Notes: generated by a model not told the origin, from the letters alone. Shown: positions 16,029 through 24,364, counted from the stretch's first letter. The stretch: DNA of 64,000 bases from Bacteroidota bacterium (GCA_029237775.1 JAQZBR010000002.1:62001-126000); one strand, 5' to 3'. Translations and numbers: made by a program.

Positions 16029-16862
16029 CTACTTTCCTTTTTCGTTACTCATTGCTTCATCAAATTCGAAATTCAATGTTTCCGGTTTAGACTTTTGCGG
16101 AGTTGATTCTGAGAACATATCATTGAATTTCACCATCATGTCAACCTTCTGCATATCCATCGCTTTCCCACCTTCCATGCGGTCCCACTTTAAAGTAACC
16201 GATTCCGTTTCTCCTTTTTTCATTAACACAGGACCTGATTTAGCAAGCATACCTGTCGATTTCACTGCAGCATATTCTTTACCGTCAGGCATGACAACGC
16301 CTGCTTTTTCAGGATTTACAACTCCCATTTGATCACCGTTGTATGTTACGTCCAGGCTCAGCTTAGTCGCATCGCTTTCCTTATAAAGTTTATTCAGCTT
16401 AACAGAAAAATTTCCGGTTTTAAAATCATTTTTGCTTGCCGGTAACTTAAAATCAGGTGTAGGAATTCCTTTTTCTTCCGCTGATACTTTATAAATTCCG
16501 TCAATGATAAAGCTGTAACTCTTTACGCTGTTATATCCCGGCCCTTTGATATTAATGACGCGGAAATCAGAATCATTCGGAGAAATGATCAGCCATTTTT
16601 CTAAAGGCTTGATCTCTTTGCCGTTAGCGACAAATTTGCACTCTTCCGGTTTGAAAATTAGGAACTGATTTGTTTTATTGGTGATCTTTAATTTGAATTT
16701 TGTTTCTGCATCTGTGGAAACAGCATTGTCGACTGTTATAGTCACATCGCTGTTCTCAACTTTAAGATCCTTGTAAAATAGCTTTGCATATTTTGTTTCT
16801 TTTTGAGCAATTGCTGAATTCATTGCTGTTACTGCCAATAAGGCTAAAACTAATTTTTTCAT
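16029..16862 (-). CDS. Secreted protein of unknown function, copy 2 of a tandem pair
   Basis: 277 residues with a signal peptide (MKKLVLALLAVTAMNSAIAQ). It is homologous over its full length to the product of 15112-15921, including the KLPASKNDF and GKEY segments, but the sequences have diverged well beyond recent duplication. It has its own terminator downstream and a promoter-like TAGTTTTG upstream, so it is probably a separate transcription unit. No known domain is recognised. Confidence 0.78.
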   Translation of the reverse strand: MKKLVLALLAVTAMNSAIAQKETKYAKLFYKDLKVENSDVTITVDNAVSTDAETKFKLKITNKTNQFLIFKPEECKFVANGKEIKPLEKWLIISPNDSDFRVINIKGPGYNSVKSYSFIIDGIYKVSAEEKGIPTPDFKLPASKNDFKTGNFSVKLNKLYKESDATKLSLDVTYNGDQMGVVNPEKAGVVMPDGKEYAAVKSTGMLAKSGPVLMKKGETESVTLKWDRMEGGKAMDMQKVDMMVKFNDMFSESTPQKSKPETLNFEFDEAMSNEKGK

Positions 16863-16901
16863 ATTTTTTGTTTTTAATTCTGGTTATAAAAAATGCTTAA
16901 A

Positions 16902-16909
16902 CAAAACTA
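16902..16909 (-). promoter_or_regulatory. Candidate -7 element for the secreted-protein gene
   Basis: TAGTTTTG on the minus strand fits TAnnTTTG and lies about 40 bases before the ATG at 16862. A -33 element is not obvious. Confidence 0.38.
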
Positions 16910-17041
16910 GCACCATTTTTTTTATTCGGTTATTGAAATGTATTTTAATAATTCAATGAAGTATTTTAAAACGAAATATTGCTTCTGAATTTATAGCAAA
17001 ATCAGGTGCTACAGAAATAATCTTATGAATTCATAAAATAG

Positions 17042-18064
17042 CTAATAATCAAGCTTAAGCTTTTTCAGTTTTAAAAAAGCATTCTTTTCCAGGTCGGCAA
17101 TTTCAGTCAGCAGATCAGCACAGATGAGAAAATCCTTCTGATCGTTGTTTGTCCGTCCTTTATAAATGCGGCCCATCTGCACTGCGCTGGACCGCCATAA
17201 GTCACCGACTTTTGTGAAGTCCTGGGAAATATTCAAGAGCTCATCGTTTTTTAAATAGGCGTGAGCTTCTTCGAGAAATGCTGCGTAAAGGAAACGAAAT
17301 CCTCCGCCTCCGGTACCGATCTCCTCCTGCATCCTTACTATCTGACCAAGGTACAAGCCGGCTTTGCGCGGTCCGAACTTATCCCGCCATTTTCTAATAT
17401 GGTTTGCTGTATATTTTATTCCTGAAACACCTGCAATATTCCCTGGAATATGAAGCATATCACGAGAGCTTCTTTTGATCCCTTTGATAATGCCTTTTTT
17501 AATCATCTCAGTTGTTACAGGCTTAACATTTTCGGGGTAATAAACATGTCCTTTTGGAGCGAGAGGCCCTTTGGCAAAACGAACCTTGATCATGTCTTCC
17601 TCAGAGAGTTTTGTTACAGTTTCCATTACCGGATCACTGATCAGGTAATCTTGTCCTTCTTTACCCCAGACAATTAAATTATGCGCGTTGAAGTGAAAAC
17701 GATACTCGGGAGGAAAGTAAGGAAGATTAAAAACCCCAACCTGGCAGCCAACCGGAACACCTTCTTTTATTTTTTGATCGAGATATGCTTTAGCGGCAGC
17801 TTCATTGTTTCCGAATTTTTTGCGAACTACCTTTACTCCAAGCGATTTACATGTTCTGCTGAAGATCCAGCCGGGCATACTTCTGTAAGAAATAGCCGGT
17901 CCGTTATTGACCTGAAGAAAGGGGATGTGTATGTAAAAAATACCTGATCCAAGGCCGAAAGCCAGAGGCTCCGTCATGAAGTCCATTCCATGATACCTTA
18001 GAAGACTTGTTGTTGCACCGTTTTCACAATGCGCTGTTTGTATATGTTTGAATTGTTTATCCAC
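17042..18064 (-). CDS. BtrH-like Cys-His-Asp acyltransferase (DUF4872 type)
   Basis: 340 residues starting with GTG at 18064. The N-terminal half matches the BtrH N-terminal domain. AHCENGATTS supplies a Cys at residue 13, FHFNAHNLIVWG a His at about residue 128 and LISDP an Asp at about residue 144, the order of a papain-like triad. The C-terminal half, helical with a GGGFRFLYAAF loop, matches the DUF4872 region. BtrH itself moves an acyl group from an acyl carrier protein to an aminoglycoside. In this cluster the obvious use is transfer of the aryl polyene acyl group from its ACP to an acceptor such as the dialkylresorcinol hydroxyl. The triad is read from sequence; the substrate is inferred. 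Confidence 0.72.
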   Translation of the reverse strand: MDKQFKHIQTAHCENGATTSLLRYHGMDFMTEPLAFGLGSGIFYIHIPFLQVNNGPAISYRSMPGWIFSRTCKSLGVKVVRKKFGNNEAAAKAYLDQKIKEGVPVGCQVGVFNLPYFPPEYRFHFNAHNLIVWGKEGQDYLISDPVMETVTKLSEEDMIKVRFAKGPLAPKGHVYYPENVKPVTTEMIKKGIIKGIKRSSRDMLHIPGNIAGVSGIKYTANHIRKWRDKFGPRKAGLYLGQIVRMQEEIGTGGGGFRFLYAAFLEEAHAYLKNDELLNISQDFTKVGDLWRSSAVQMGRIYKGRTNNDQKDFLICADLLTEIADLEKNAFLKLKKLKLDY

Positions 18065-18078
18065 TTTTTGTATTTTAC

Positions 18079-18110
18079 CACTAAGGCACTAAGGGCGCTA
18101 AGTTAATTGG
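18079..18110. repeat. Period-8 array, CACTAAGG units
   Basis: CACTAAGG, CACTAAGG and GCGCTAAG follow each other in phase just upstream of the BtrH-like gene. The same unit appears near 59218, 59433 (inverted) and 63592. Confidence 0.85.
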
Positions 18111-18156
18111 AAAGAATTTCGTTTTATTTCTTTTTTTAGAATTTGCAGATGTTTGA

Positions 18157-18555
18157 TTAACCTTTGAAGTTTTTTAATTCATCAACAGTAATGTCGAATG
18201 CCTTTGCATAGACACTTAATTTTTTTTCGCTGAGAGAAGCGAAAACAGAGGGTTTTAAATGACGTTTGATAGTAAATGTCCAGAAACCCGTATAACCGGA
18301 TAATACCGGAAAATCCATCAGTCGTAATTCCATGAAATAATAGATCGGACTTTTTTCCCCATTTTTTACTGCTAAACGTGCGGTTTCAATGCGTTCGCGG
18401 ATATCATCCCAGGCGTTGTCCAAAGCAGCTTTCTTCACTTCCCAGCCGGTACTCAATCCTGTTGTATATTTTCCTTCTTTGTCCTTCACATACAAAAGCT
18501 CACGCGTCATGGCTTTTAATGCGCTTTCATCCTGAGGTAATTCTTCTTTCTTCAT
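18157..18555 (-). CDS. Small cytosolic protein of the pigment cluster, unknown
   Basis: 132 residues, no signal peptide or membrane helix. The N-terminal part is charged and helical (AWDDIRERIETARLAV), the middle has an aromatic segment (YTGFWTFTIKRHL), and the C-terminal KLSVYAKAFDITVDELKNF resembles the last helices of an HTH-type module, though I would not call it a DNA-binding protein. It sits between the halogenase-like gene and the BtrH-like gene with short gaps, so it probably belongs to their operon. I do not recognise it; a chaperone or partner of one of those enzymes is only a guess. Confidence 0.65.
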   Translation of the reverse strand: MKKEELPQDESALKAMTRELLYVKDKEGKYTTGLSTGWEVKKAALDNAWDDIRERIETARLAVKNGEKSPIYYFMELRLMDFPVLSGYTGFWTFTIKRHLKPSVFASLSEKKLSVYAKAFDITVDELKNFKG

Positions 18556-18556
18556 G

Positions 18557-18591
18557 GTACGAATACGAATCTATACGAATTTACGAATCTG
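18557..18591. repeat. ACGAAT repeat directly upstream of a start codon
   Basis: ACGAAT occurs at 18559, 18565, 18575 and 18583 (spacing 6, 10, 8), ending one base before the start codon of the small protein gene. The copy at 26433-26467 has exactly the same spacing and nearly the same sequence. Confidence 0.85.
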
Positions 18592-18603
18592 GGTTTTGAA
18601 AAT

Positions 18604-18642
18604 GGTTAATGGTTATTTGTTATTAGTTTATTAGTTAATGGG
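18604..18642. repeat. Period-7 array, GGTTAAT units
   Basis: GGTTAAT, GGTTATT, TGTTATT, AGTTTATT and AGTTAAT run in near-perfect period 7 between the halogenase-like gene and the small protein gene. Confidence 0.75.
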
Positions 18643-18660
18643 CTATCGTCTTAATAACTA

Positions 18661-20349
18661 TTAACTGTTAACTAATGCCTTTCGGTAGAACCACATTTTT
18701 TCAACCTCTTTCTTGATCTCTTTGTTTACTGCTAATGCATCCGGACTTGTAGAATCAATGTCTCCGTTCAATGTCATCGTGTAAGGATTCACTTTCATGT
18801 CTTCAGGAGTGCCTTTTACTTCAGTGCTGACAAGGCGGAACATCTCTGAAGCAACTTGTTCTAAAACATTCATGTTCATTCTGAGCTTTTGCAGAAGCGC
18901 CACTGAATCATGCTGTGTTTCCAGTCCCTGCTGAAATGCTTTTAAATAATCGAGATCAAGAGGATCAATGTATTTGTCGCTAAAGATCTTGTGTTCATGC
19001 GGCTGCCATTCGATGAACATGTCCTGAACACGCTTGTTAAGGTCACCGAATTTTCTTCCGAGACTGTTTTCGGAAACAAATAATTCCTTAAGTAATTTGA
19101 GATCTGTAAAGCCCTTGTTTGTAAAAAGTAAACATGGAACCGACCAATAGATCGCCCAGTCCCAGAAGATCTTGAAGACCATGATCTGAGTGTTTCCCAT
19201 CAATTTATATTTATCCTGATAGATGGGAAGCCAGCTTTCGAACCAGCGTAAATGTGTACGCTCGTATATTTCTGCGCGAACCGTTATATCTTCACCTGCT
19301 TTGTCGCGAAGGATTAAATCAGAAAGCCATGTGTTATTTAAAGAAATAAAATCGCTTCCCGGAGAATAGAAGGGATCAAGGAAAGCGCCCGCTTCACCTG
19401 TTACTGCCCAACGATCAGAAGAATAGATCCTTCCGCTGTTATGGGCAAAGTGTTTGAGAATACGGAAATCAAGCAATTCTTCTTTAGGCGGACACACTTT
19501 TGTGTAAGCAAGGGGCTCGTTGATCTTGACCCATTCCATTGCTTTTTCATAAGTATTGATAGTATTAAAAGGATGAATGTCCTCATCTGCGACAATCCCG
19601 ATGCTTGTGTTTTTTGAGCCCAATGGAATCACCCACAGCCAATAGCCTTTGTCCATAAAATGAACTGTGCTCAAATAACGGAGTTTAGGTGCAAGAAAGT
19701 TCTTCCATTCTTTATTATCACTCCACTCGTCAATATCAACAACCCCTTTCACGCGGTACCAAACTGCATTCACGTTGTGCGGAGCTTCTTTTTCAAATTT
19801 CATTTTGCGCTTCAGCAAGCTGAAACGGCTTGTTGCATCCACAATCCAGCGGGCTTTCAATTTCTGTTCTTCACCATTGTGATTGAAGATCACTTCATGT
19901 CCTTCTTCTTTGGAAGCAGAAAAATTCACATCCTTCACACGCGCACCAAGCATAAATTCGGTGCCTAATGATTTGGTGTGCTTTTCAAGAAAATTCTCGA
20001 ATGTACCTCTGTCGAGCTGATGCGATGGAGTAGGGAGTTTCAATCTCGGACCTAGTTCCACACGATTAGAGATCTCAGCTTTGTTATCCGACTTAAAGAA
20101 GAAGCGCAAACCATGCTTTGGAAGTTCGAACTCTTCGAGATATTCTTTCAAATTTAAGACCTCCCGGAAGTAGTGTGTTGCAAGCTCAACAGTTGATTCG
20201 CCAACCTTGTGAGCAGCAGTAGGTGCAATGGTATCACGGTATTCCATAATAAGAATGGACAAGTCCGGATTTTGCATTTTTAACTGAATTGAAAGGGTAA
20301 GGCCCGCAAGCCCGCCTCCAGCTATAATCACATCATATTCTTTCTGCAT
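18661..20349 (-). CDS. FAD-dependent halogenase/monooxygenase-like enzyme
   Basis: 562 residues. An N-terminal Rossmann loop (IIAGGGLAGLTLS, residues 8-20) binds FAD. GESTVELA at about residue 50 is the GExT motif, WLWVIP at 237-242 matches the WxWxIP signature of flavin-dependent halogenases, and DPFYSPGSDF near residue 345 fits the family's flavin-binding segment. In LPKHGLRFFF, Lys78 is where these enzymes carry the catalytic lysine that forms the chloramine. Chlorinated flexirubins are known, so aryl-ring chlorination is plausible; ring hydroxylation is the main alternative, because relatives of this family also act as monooxygenases. A candidate promoter lies 45 bases upstream. Confidence 0.78.
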   Translation of the reverse strand: MQKEYDVIIAGGGLAGLTLSIQLKMQNPDLSILIMEYRDTIAPTAAHKVGESTVELATHYFREVLNLKEYLEEFELPKHGLRFFFKSDNKAEISNRVELGPRLKLPTPSHQLDRGTFENFLEKHTKSLGTEFMLGARVKDVNFSASKEEGHEVIFNHNGEEQKLKARWIVDATSRFSLLKRKMKFEKEAPHNVNAVWYRVKGVVDIDEWSDNKEWKNFLAPKLRYLSTVHFMDKGYWLWVIPLGSKNTSIGIVADEDIHPFNTINTYEKAMEWVKINEPLAYTKVCPPKEELLDFRILKHFAHNSGRIYSSDRWAVTGEAGAFLDPFYSPGSDFISLNNTWLSDLILRDKAGEDITVRAEIYERTHLRWFESWLPIYQDKYKLMGNTQIMVFKIFWDWAIYWSVPCLLFTNKGFTDLKLLKELFVSENSLGRKFGDLNKRVQDMFIEWQPHEHKIFSDKYIDPLDLDYLKAFQQGLETQHDSVALLQKLRMNMNVLEQVASEMFRLVSTEVKGTPEDMKVNPYTMTLNGDIDSTSPDALAVNKEIKKEVEKMWFYRKALVNS

Positions 20350-20393
20350 GTAAAGCTTGATTTTAAGGATATTAACTAACGCTAAGATCTAAT

Positions 20394-20401
20394 CAAAAAT
20401 A
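20394..20401 (-). promoter_or_regulatory. Candidate -7 element for the halogenase-like operon
   Basis: TATTTTTG on the minus strand fits TAnnTTTG, 45 bases before the ATG at 20349. No clear -33 TTG. Confidence 0.35.
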
Positions 20402-20478
20402 CTAAAATATCCTGATGGATATCATATTAAAGGCTTATATATATTGCGGATCAGAGTGCCTAATCTTAAACATTTTGG

Positions 20479-20486
20479 TAAATTTG
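20479..20486 (+). promoter_or_regulatory. Candidate -7 element for the cupredoxin gene
   Basis: TAAATTTG fits TAnnTTTG and lies 16 bases before the ATG at 20503, which would give a very short leader. No convincing -33 element. Confidence 0.35.
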
Positions 20487-20502
20487 AAAACAATTTCAAT
20501 TC

Positions 20503-20835
20503 ATGCAGGTCCGGATTTTATATTTCTTGATAATATTAGGTTGTTTAAGCTGCCGTAAAGAGCCCAAAGGCGATCCGGCTGCAGATGAGATCTGGCTGGA
20601 GTATAAAGCCTTTAATCCATCACAAAGAAGGGTAGCTGCCGGCACCACCATCAAGTTCATTAATAAGGATAATGCTAATCATTCCGCTACCGAAACGAAG
20701 AATTTGTTTGATAGTGGAAGAATCAAAAGTGGTGACACATATTCTTACACATTTACAACTCCGGGAACTTATTATTTTTTCTGTAATTACCATTCCTCTA
20801 ATTCCTCCGAGCAGGGAGCGATCCTGGTTCAATAA
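20503..20835 (+). CDS. Cupredoxin-like lipoprotein
   Basis: 110 residues. The signal segment ends in a lipobox (LGCLSC), so the mature protein is anchored through Cys17. The rest is a short plastocyanin/azurin-type Greek key: KFINKDNANHSAT supplies the first copper-ligand His, and TYYFFCNYHSSNSSEQG supplies the Cys and second His. The usual axial Met is not in its normal place (Gln nearby), so the copper site may be altered. It is divergent from the pigment genes and only five bases upstream of the next small gene. It could be an electron carrier at the membrane; no partner oxidase is visible. Confidence 0.8.
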   Translation: MQVRILYFLIILGCLSCRKEPKGDPAADEIWLEYKAFNPSQRRVAAGTTIKFINKDNANHSATETKNLFDSGRIKSGDTYSYTFTTPGTYYFFCNYHSSNSSEQGAILVQ

Positions 20836-20840
20836 TTTTT

Positions 20841-21224
20841 ATGCGCGGTATCGAATTCGAACATTCCACTATCAGCTTTGATTCTTCTGTCATTTTTATT
20901 GTGTTTAAAAAAGGGGCGAAGATGGATGTTGCTAGTGCCCGGGAAATGATCGTTTCCGCTGAAAAGCTGAGTGATAAGAAACCTTACCTGATGTTCTCCG
21001 ATATAAGAAATCATGTGGAGATAACTCCTGAAGCGAGAAAGGTGGCAGCAGATAAAAAGGAAGCTCCGCTCATTATTGCAAATGCGGTATTGACTGATAA
21101 TGTAGCTTTGAAGTTAACGGCTAATTTTTTTGTGAAAATTAATAGGCCACATTTTCCTGTAAAATTATTTACTGATAGAAGCAAGGCAATGCTTTGGCTG
21201 AAGCAATTCAATAGACAGGAATAG
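20841..21224 (+). CDS. Small cytosolic protein with STAS/SpoIIAA-like pattern
   Basis: 127 residues, no signal peptide. The alternating strands and helices (VIFIVFKKG, then ASAREMIVSAEKL, PYLMFSDIRN, later VKLFTDRSKAMLWLKQF) fit a SpoIIAA/STAS-like alpha/beta fold such as the DUF7793-type proteins of Bacteroidota. It follows the cupredoxin gene with a five-base gap. Function unknown. Confidence 0.6.
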   Translation: MRGIEFEHSTISFDSSVIFIVFKKGAKMDVASAREMIVSAEKLSDKKPYLMFSDIRNHVEITPEARKVAADKKEAPLIIANAVLTDNVALKLTANFFVKINRPHFPVKLFTDRSKAMLWLKQFNRQE

Positions 21225-21229
21225 AAGAA

Positions 21230-22939
21230 TTATTTGTTGACAATTAATTTCTGAGTGCCAGACAACCCATCATTGAGAATTTTCAAAAAGTAAATTCCGT
21301 TCGACAGACAGGAAGCGTCAATTTCAACATTATTATTTTCGATATTCCGAATAGTTGCAAACATTAATTTTCCGGCAAGATCTATAATTTCAATCTTAAC
21401 GTCTTTGTTTGTGGATCCATTCATTCTCAGCCTAAACAAACCAGCCGTGGGATTTGGATAAATACTGATTACACCTGAATTATTGAACTTTTCACTTGTT
21501 CCGGTTACAAGCTCCTCGTTATATTTAGTAACATAAACATCAAAAGCCCCGGCACAAGTTAGATTATATACACCCGATCCCAGATCAAAATCACTGGTAC
21601 CGGTCCCCAGGAGTGATCCGGTTGTATAAATGTTTCCTGACTTATCGATCGCTATTGATTCAATGAAATACGCTCCATCCGGGTATGGAATGGCCCACAC
21701 ATTTGAGCCTGCCGGATCAAGCTTATTTAAATAACAGGTAACACCCGTTCCTGATGAAATATGGTAAGTACCAGGGCCTGGATCAAAATCAGCAGTGTAG
21801 TAAAAACGTCCTACTGTATATACATTGCCGGATGAATCAAGGGCAATGTCATTTCCATTATCACCTGCCATTCCTCCAAAACTTTTTGCCCAAACAAAAG
21901 TGCCGGAAGAATCAAGTTTGCTAATAAAAATGTCTTCATCCCATGACATTGGACTAAGGGTGTAATTGCCCGTCCCCGGATCAAAATCTGTAGCAGCTCC
22001 AAAACTTCCCGTGCAGTAAACGTTTCCTGAGTTATCAGCAATGATAGAACCTAAAACGTCATCATTGTATGAGCCAAATGTTTTCGCCCAAACCAAATTA
22101 CCTGACGAGTCCAGTTTACTTATGAAAATATCGGATTGACCATGACTAATGGCATTAAAAACTGAAATTCCCGGATCCAGATCCATTGTATCCCTGAATG
22201 AGCCTATTATATAAAGATTGCTTCTTTGGTCGAGGGCTATTCTTCCTCCATAATCCCAGTCTTTACTTCCGAGGTGCTTTGCCCAGACAAAGTCACCGGC
22301 ATTAGTAAGCTTACTAATAAAAATATCACCGCTCCCATTTGAGGTGAAACTGTACACAGCCGGACCGGGATCAAAATCAGCTGAACCACTAAAAAAGCCA
22401 GAGGTATATATGTTGCCTGCGCTATCCAGTTGAACAGTATAGGGTGTTTGGCTATTGGGGCCGCCCATATTTTTAGCCCAGATAAGATTTCCTGAAGAGT
22501 CCAGCTTACAGATAAAAATGTCGTAGGCAGAAGCTGTCAGATAATACATTCCTGGTCCGGGATCGAAGTCTCCTGTTCCTGAAAAAACTCCGGCCGTATA
22601 AACGTTTCCTGTGTCATCCACGGTTATTGACTGGCCACCATCCCCGGCCAAACCACCCATTTTACGAGCCCATATGAGATTTCCTGAGGCATCAAACTTT
22701 GTAATAAATATGTCATGGTCACCACTCGATTTGAGATTGTAAACACCGGGTCCGGGATCAAAGTCAACAATACCTCTAAAACACCCGGTTGTGTATACAT
22801 TGCCAACGGCATCAATTGTTACATCAGCGCCTTCGTCTTCAGCTGTGTCTCCCATTCGTTTTGCCCATGAAAGGTTGGGTTGTGCATTAACGGAAAGCCA
22901 GCTTAGAATCAGCAGAAGTGGAATCAATCTCATTTTCAT
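21230..22939 (-). CDS. Secreted DFDPGPG-repeat (SBBP-like) protein with type IX secretion type A domain
   Basis: 569 residues with a signal peptide (ending VNAQ). The body has at least seven repeats of about 65 residues built on DSSGNVYTxGxF...DFDPGPGxYxL and SKLDSSGNxVWAK, an SBBP-type beta-propeller repeat. The last 80 residues (ISIYPNPTAGLFRL ... GIYFLKILNDG) are a type A T9SS C-terminal sorting domain. The protein should be exported to the cell surface or medium. It has no evident connection with pigment synthesis although it lies inside the cluster. Its repeats are closely related to those of the 737-residue protein at 45141-47312. Confidence 0.88.
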   Translation of the reverse strand: MKMRLIPLLLILSWLSVNAQPNLSWAKRMGDTAEDEGADVTIDAVGNVYTTGCFRGIVDFDPGPGVYNLKSSGDHDIFITKFDASGNLIWARKMGGLAGDGGQSITVDDTGNVYTAGVFSGTGDFDPGPGMYYLTASAYDIFICKLDSSGNLIWAKNMGGPNSQTPYTVQLDSAGNIYTSGFFSGSADFDPGPAVYSFTSNGSGDIFISKLTNAGDFVWAKHLGSKDWDYGGRIALDQRSNLYIIGSFRDTMDLDPGISVFNAISHGQSDIFISKLDSSGNLVWAKTFGSYNDDVLGSIIADNSGNVYCTGSFGAATDFDPGTGNYTLSPMSWDEDIFISKLDSSGTFVWAKSFGGMAGDNGNDIALDSSGNVYTVGRFYYTADFDPGPGTYHISSGTGVTCYLNKLDPAGSNVWAIPYPDGAYFIESIAIDKSGNIYTTGSLLGTGTSDFDLGSGVYNLTCAGAFDVYVTKYNEELVTGTSEKFNNSGVISIYPNPTAGLFRLRMNGSTNKDVKIEIIDLAGKLMFATIRNIENNNVEIDASCLSNGIYFLKILNDGLSGTQKLIVNK

Positions 22940-23088
22940 GATTTGATGGTTAAATCGTGAGATAAAAGTGATAAAGAAGATGTTAAAATTGTGCCAGAGG
23001 CTGCCCGAAGAACTGGGAATTATGCTCGAAATGAATAGGGGACAAAGGATTGCTGCCTTTGATGAAGACGACCAGTGTCTTAAGAGTA

Positions 23089-24000
23089 CTAACTGTTTTT
23101 ATCCTGCTCTTTCCAAAACTCATAATAGTTGAACCATTGTTCAGGATAGCGATGAACCATTTTCTCGAACTCGGTTATATATTCTTTCAATAAGCCTTGT
23201 GCGGCTTCGTCTGTCTGAGCCTCTGAACGAGTACGCTTGAGGAGAATAGGTTCTGTTGCGAAGAAATGGTAATGAGTCGATGATTCTTTCACCGCAAATA
23301 CAAATGTGACCGGAACCGCAAATTTTGCTGCCATGATAAAAGGACCGGCAGGAAAGCTCGCTTTTTTTCCAAGAAACATGGCTTCGTACGTTTTTGCTCC
23401 TTCCCGGAAACGGTCGCCATGCATTACGACAAGTTCATTTCTTGAAAAAGCATTATGAAGTTCAATGATGTGGCCCATCTCACCATCTTTGATCGCGATG
23501 ATCTTCACGTTCTTTTTTTTCTCCACTTCCTCCATGTACTTTTTAATGCTCTCATGCTCGTTCTCATACATAAGAATATTAAAAGTGGTATTAAGACGAT
23601 TAAGAAGCTGGCCTGCGATTTCCCAGTTACCGATGTGGGCACTGATCAATATTCCGCCTTTGCCTGTTTCTGCTATCTTGTCAAGGATCTCACCGCCTTC
23701 ATGATCAACAGTAAATTTGGTTTTTACTCCTGCCATCAATGCAACTTTGTCAAGAAGAGTTTGTCCGAAGATGTAATAATTTTTGTAGATCTTTAAGCGG
23801 GTGGTGGTCTTTTTGTATTTCAGGATATCGTGGTAGAAATAGAAGATGCTTTTGTTGGATCTTCTCGCGAAGAGGAAATAATAAAGGGCTACAAACCTTA
23901 GTACGATGTACGCCAGTTTTAGCCCTAAATGATTAAGAATAAATACGAATATTTTATGGCCTAGAACGGTCCCTTTTGATTTGCCTTCCCACTTTGCCAT
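23089..24000 (-). CDS. LpxL/HtrB-like lipid acyltransferase
   Basis: 303 residues with an N-terminal membrane-associated helix (LGLKLAYIVLRFVALYYFLF). The catalytic His-x4-Glu motif is in SAHIGNWEIA, and a later HGDRFREGAKTYEAMFLGK segment corresponds to the conserved substrate region of lipid A late acyltransferases. Members of this family occur in nearly all aryl polyene clusters, where they are believed to attach the polyene or a fatty acid to the lipid carrier. The start codon is followed upstream by a period-8 array (24003-24034), and the ACP gene lies 84 bases upstream. Confidence 0.88.
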   Translation of the reverse strand: MAKWEGKSKGTVLGHKIFVFILNHLGLKLAYIVLRFVALYYFLFARRSNKSIFYFYHDILKYKKTTTRLKIYKNYYIFGQTLLDKVALMAGVKTKFTVDHEGGEILDKIAETGKGGILISAHIGNWEIAGQLLNRLNTTFNILMYENEHESIKKYMEEVEKKKNVKIIAIKDGEMGHIIELHNAFSRNELVVMHGDRFREGAKTYEAMFLGKKASFPAGPFIMAAKFAVPVTFVFAVKESSTHYHFFATEPILLKRTRSEAQTDEAAQGLLKEYITEFEKMVHRYPEQWFNYYEFWKEQDKNS

Positions 24001-24002
24001 AA

Positions 24003-24034
24003 TTGGTTAATTAGTTGATTGGTTAATTGGTTAA
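24003..24034. repeat. Period-8 array, TTGGTTAA units
   Basis: Four octamers in perfect phase (TTGGTTAA, TTAGTTGA, TTGGTTAA, TTGGTTAA) begin two bases upstream of the acyltransferase start codon. Confidence 0.88.
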
Positions 24035-24084
24035 TTGGGCTTAGCCTGAATTCCTGTTTAACTATTTACTAATTAACTGAATAA

Positions 24085-24342
24085 TTACGCAGTTGCCTTT
24101 TCAGTTACTTTGCGGTTCACGTAATCGTAAAAATCCTGGAAAGTGTGGATGTTGATGAAATCTTCAGCGACTACTTTGAATCCGAAATTGCTTTCAATGA
24201 TCACTACAAGATCCACATAATCAAGACTGTCAAGTTCCAGTGTTTCACGAAGGTTAGCGGTAGGGACGATCTTTTCTGCATCAACCTCAAATTCTTCTAC
24301 TAAAAATTCGTTGATCTTTGCAATGATTTCTTGTTGTGTCAT
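24085..24342 (-). CDS. Acyl carrier protein (second of the cluster)
   Basis: 85 residues with the phosphopantetheine site in TLELDSLDYVDLV, the Ser of DSLD being the attachment point. It differs clearly from the ACP at 7512 and is placed between a ketosynthase and an acyltransferase. It may hold the starter acid or present the product to the acyltransferase. Confidence 0.93.
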   Translation of the reverse strand: MTQQEIIAKINEFLVEEFEVDAEKIVPTANLRETLELDSLDYVDLVVIIESNFGFKVVAEDFINIHTFQDFYDYVNRKVTEKATA

Positions 24343-24364
24343 TTTCTTTGTTGTTTATATTATG

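Noticed and set aside
17023-17036. A perfect 14-base palindrome, TTATGAATTCATAA
   Set aside because: It is A+T-rich, has no T run for termination and is in a gap where such palindromes arise by chance.
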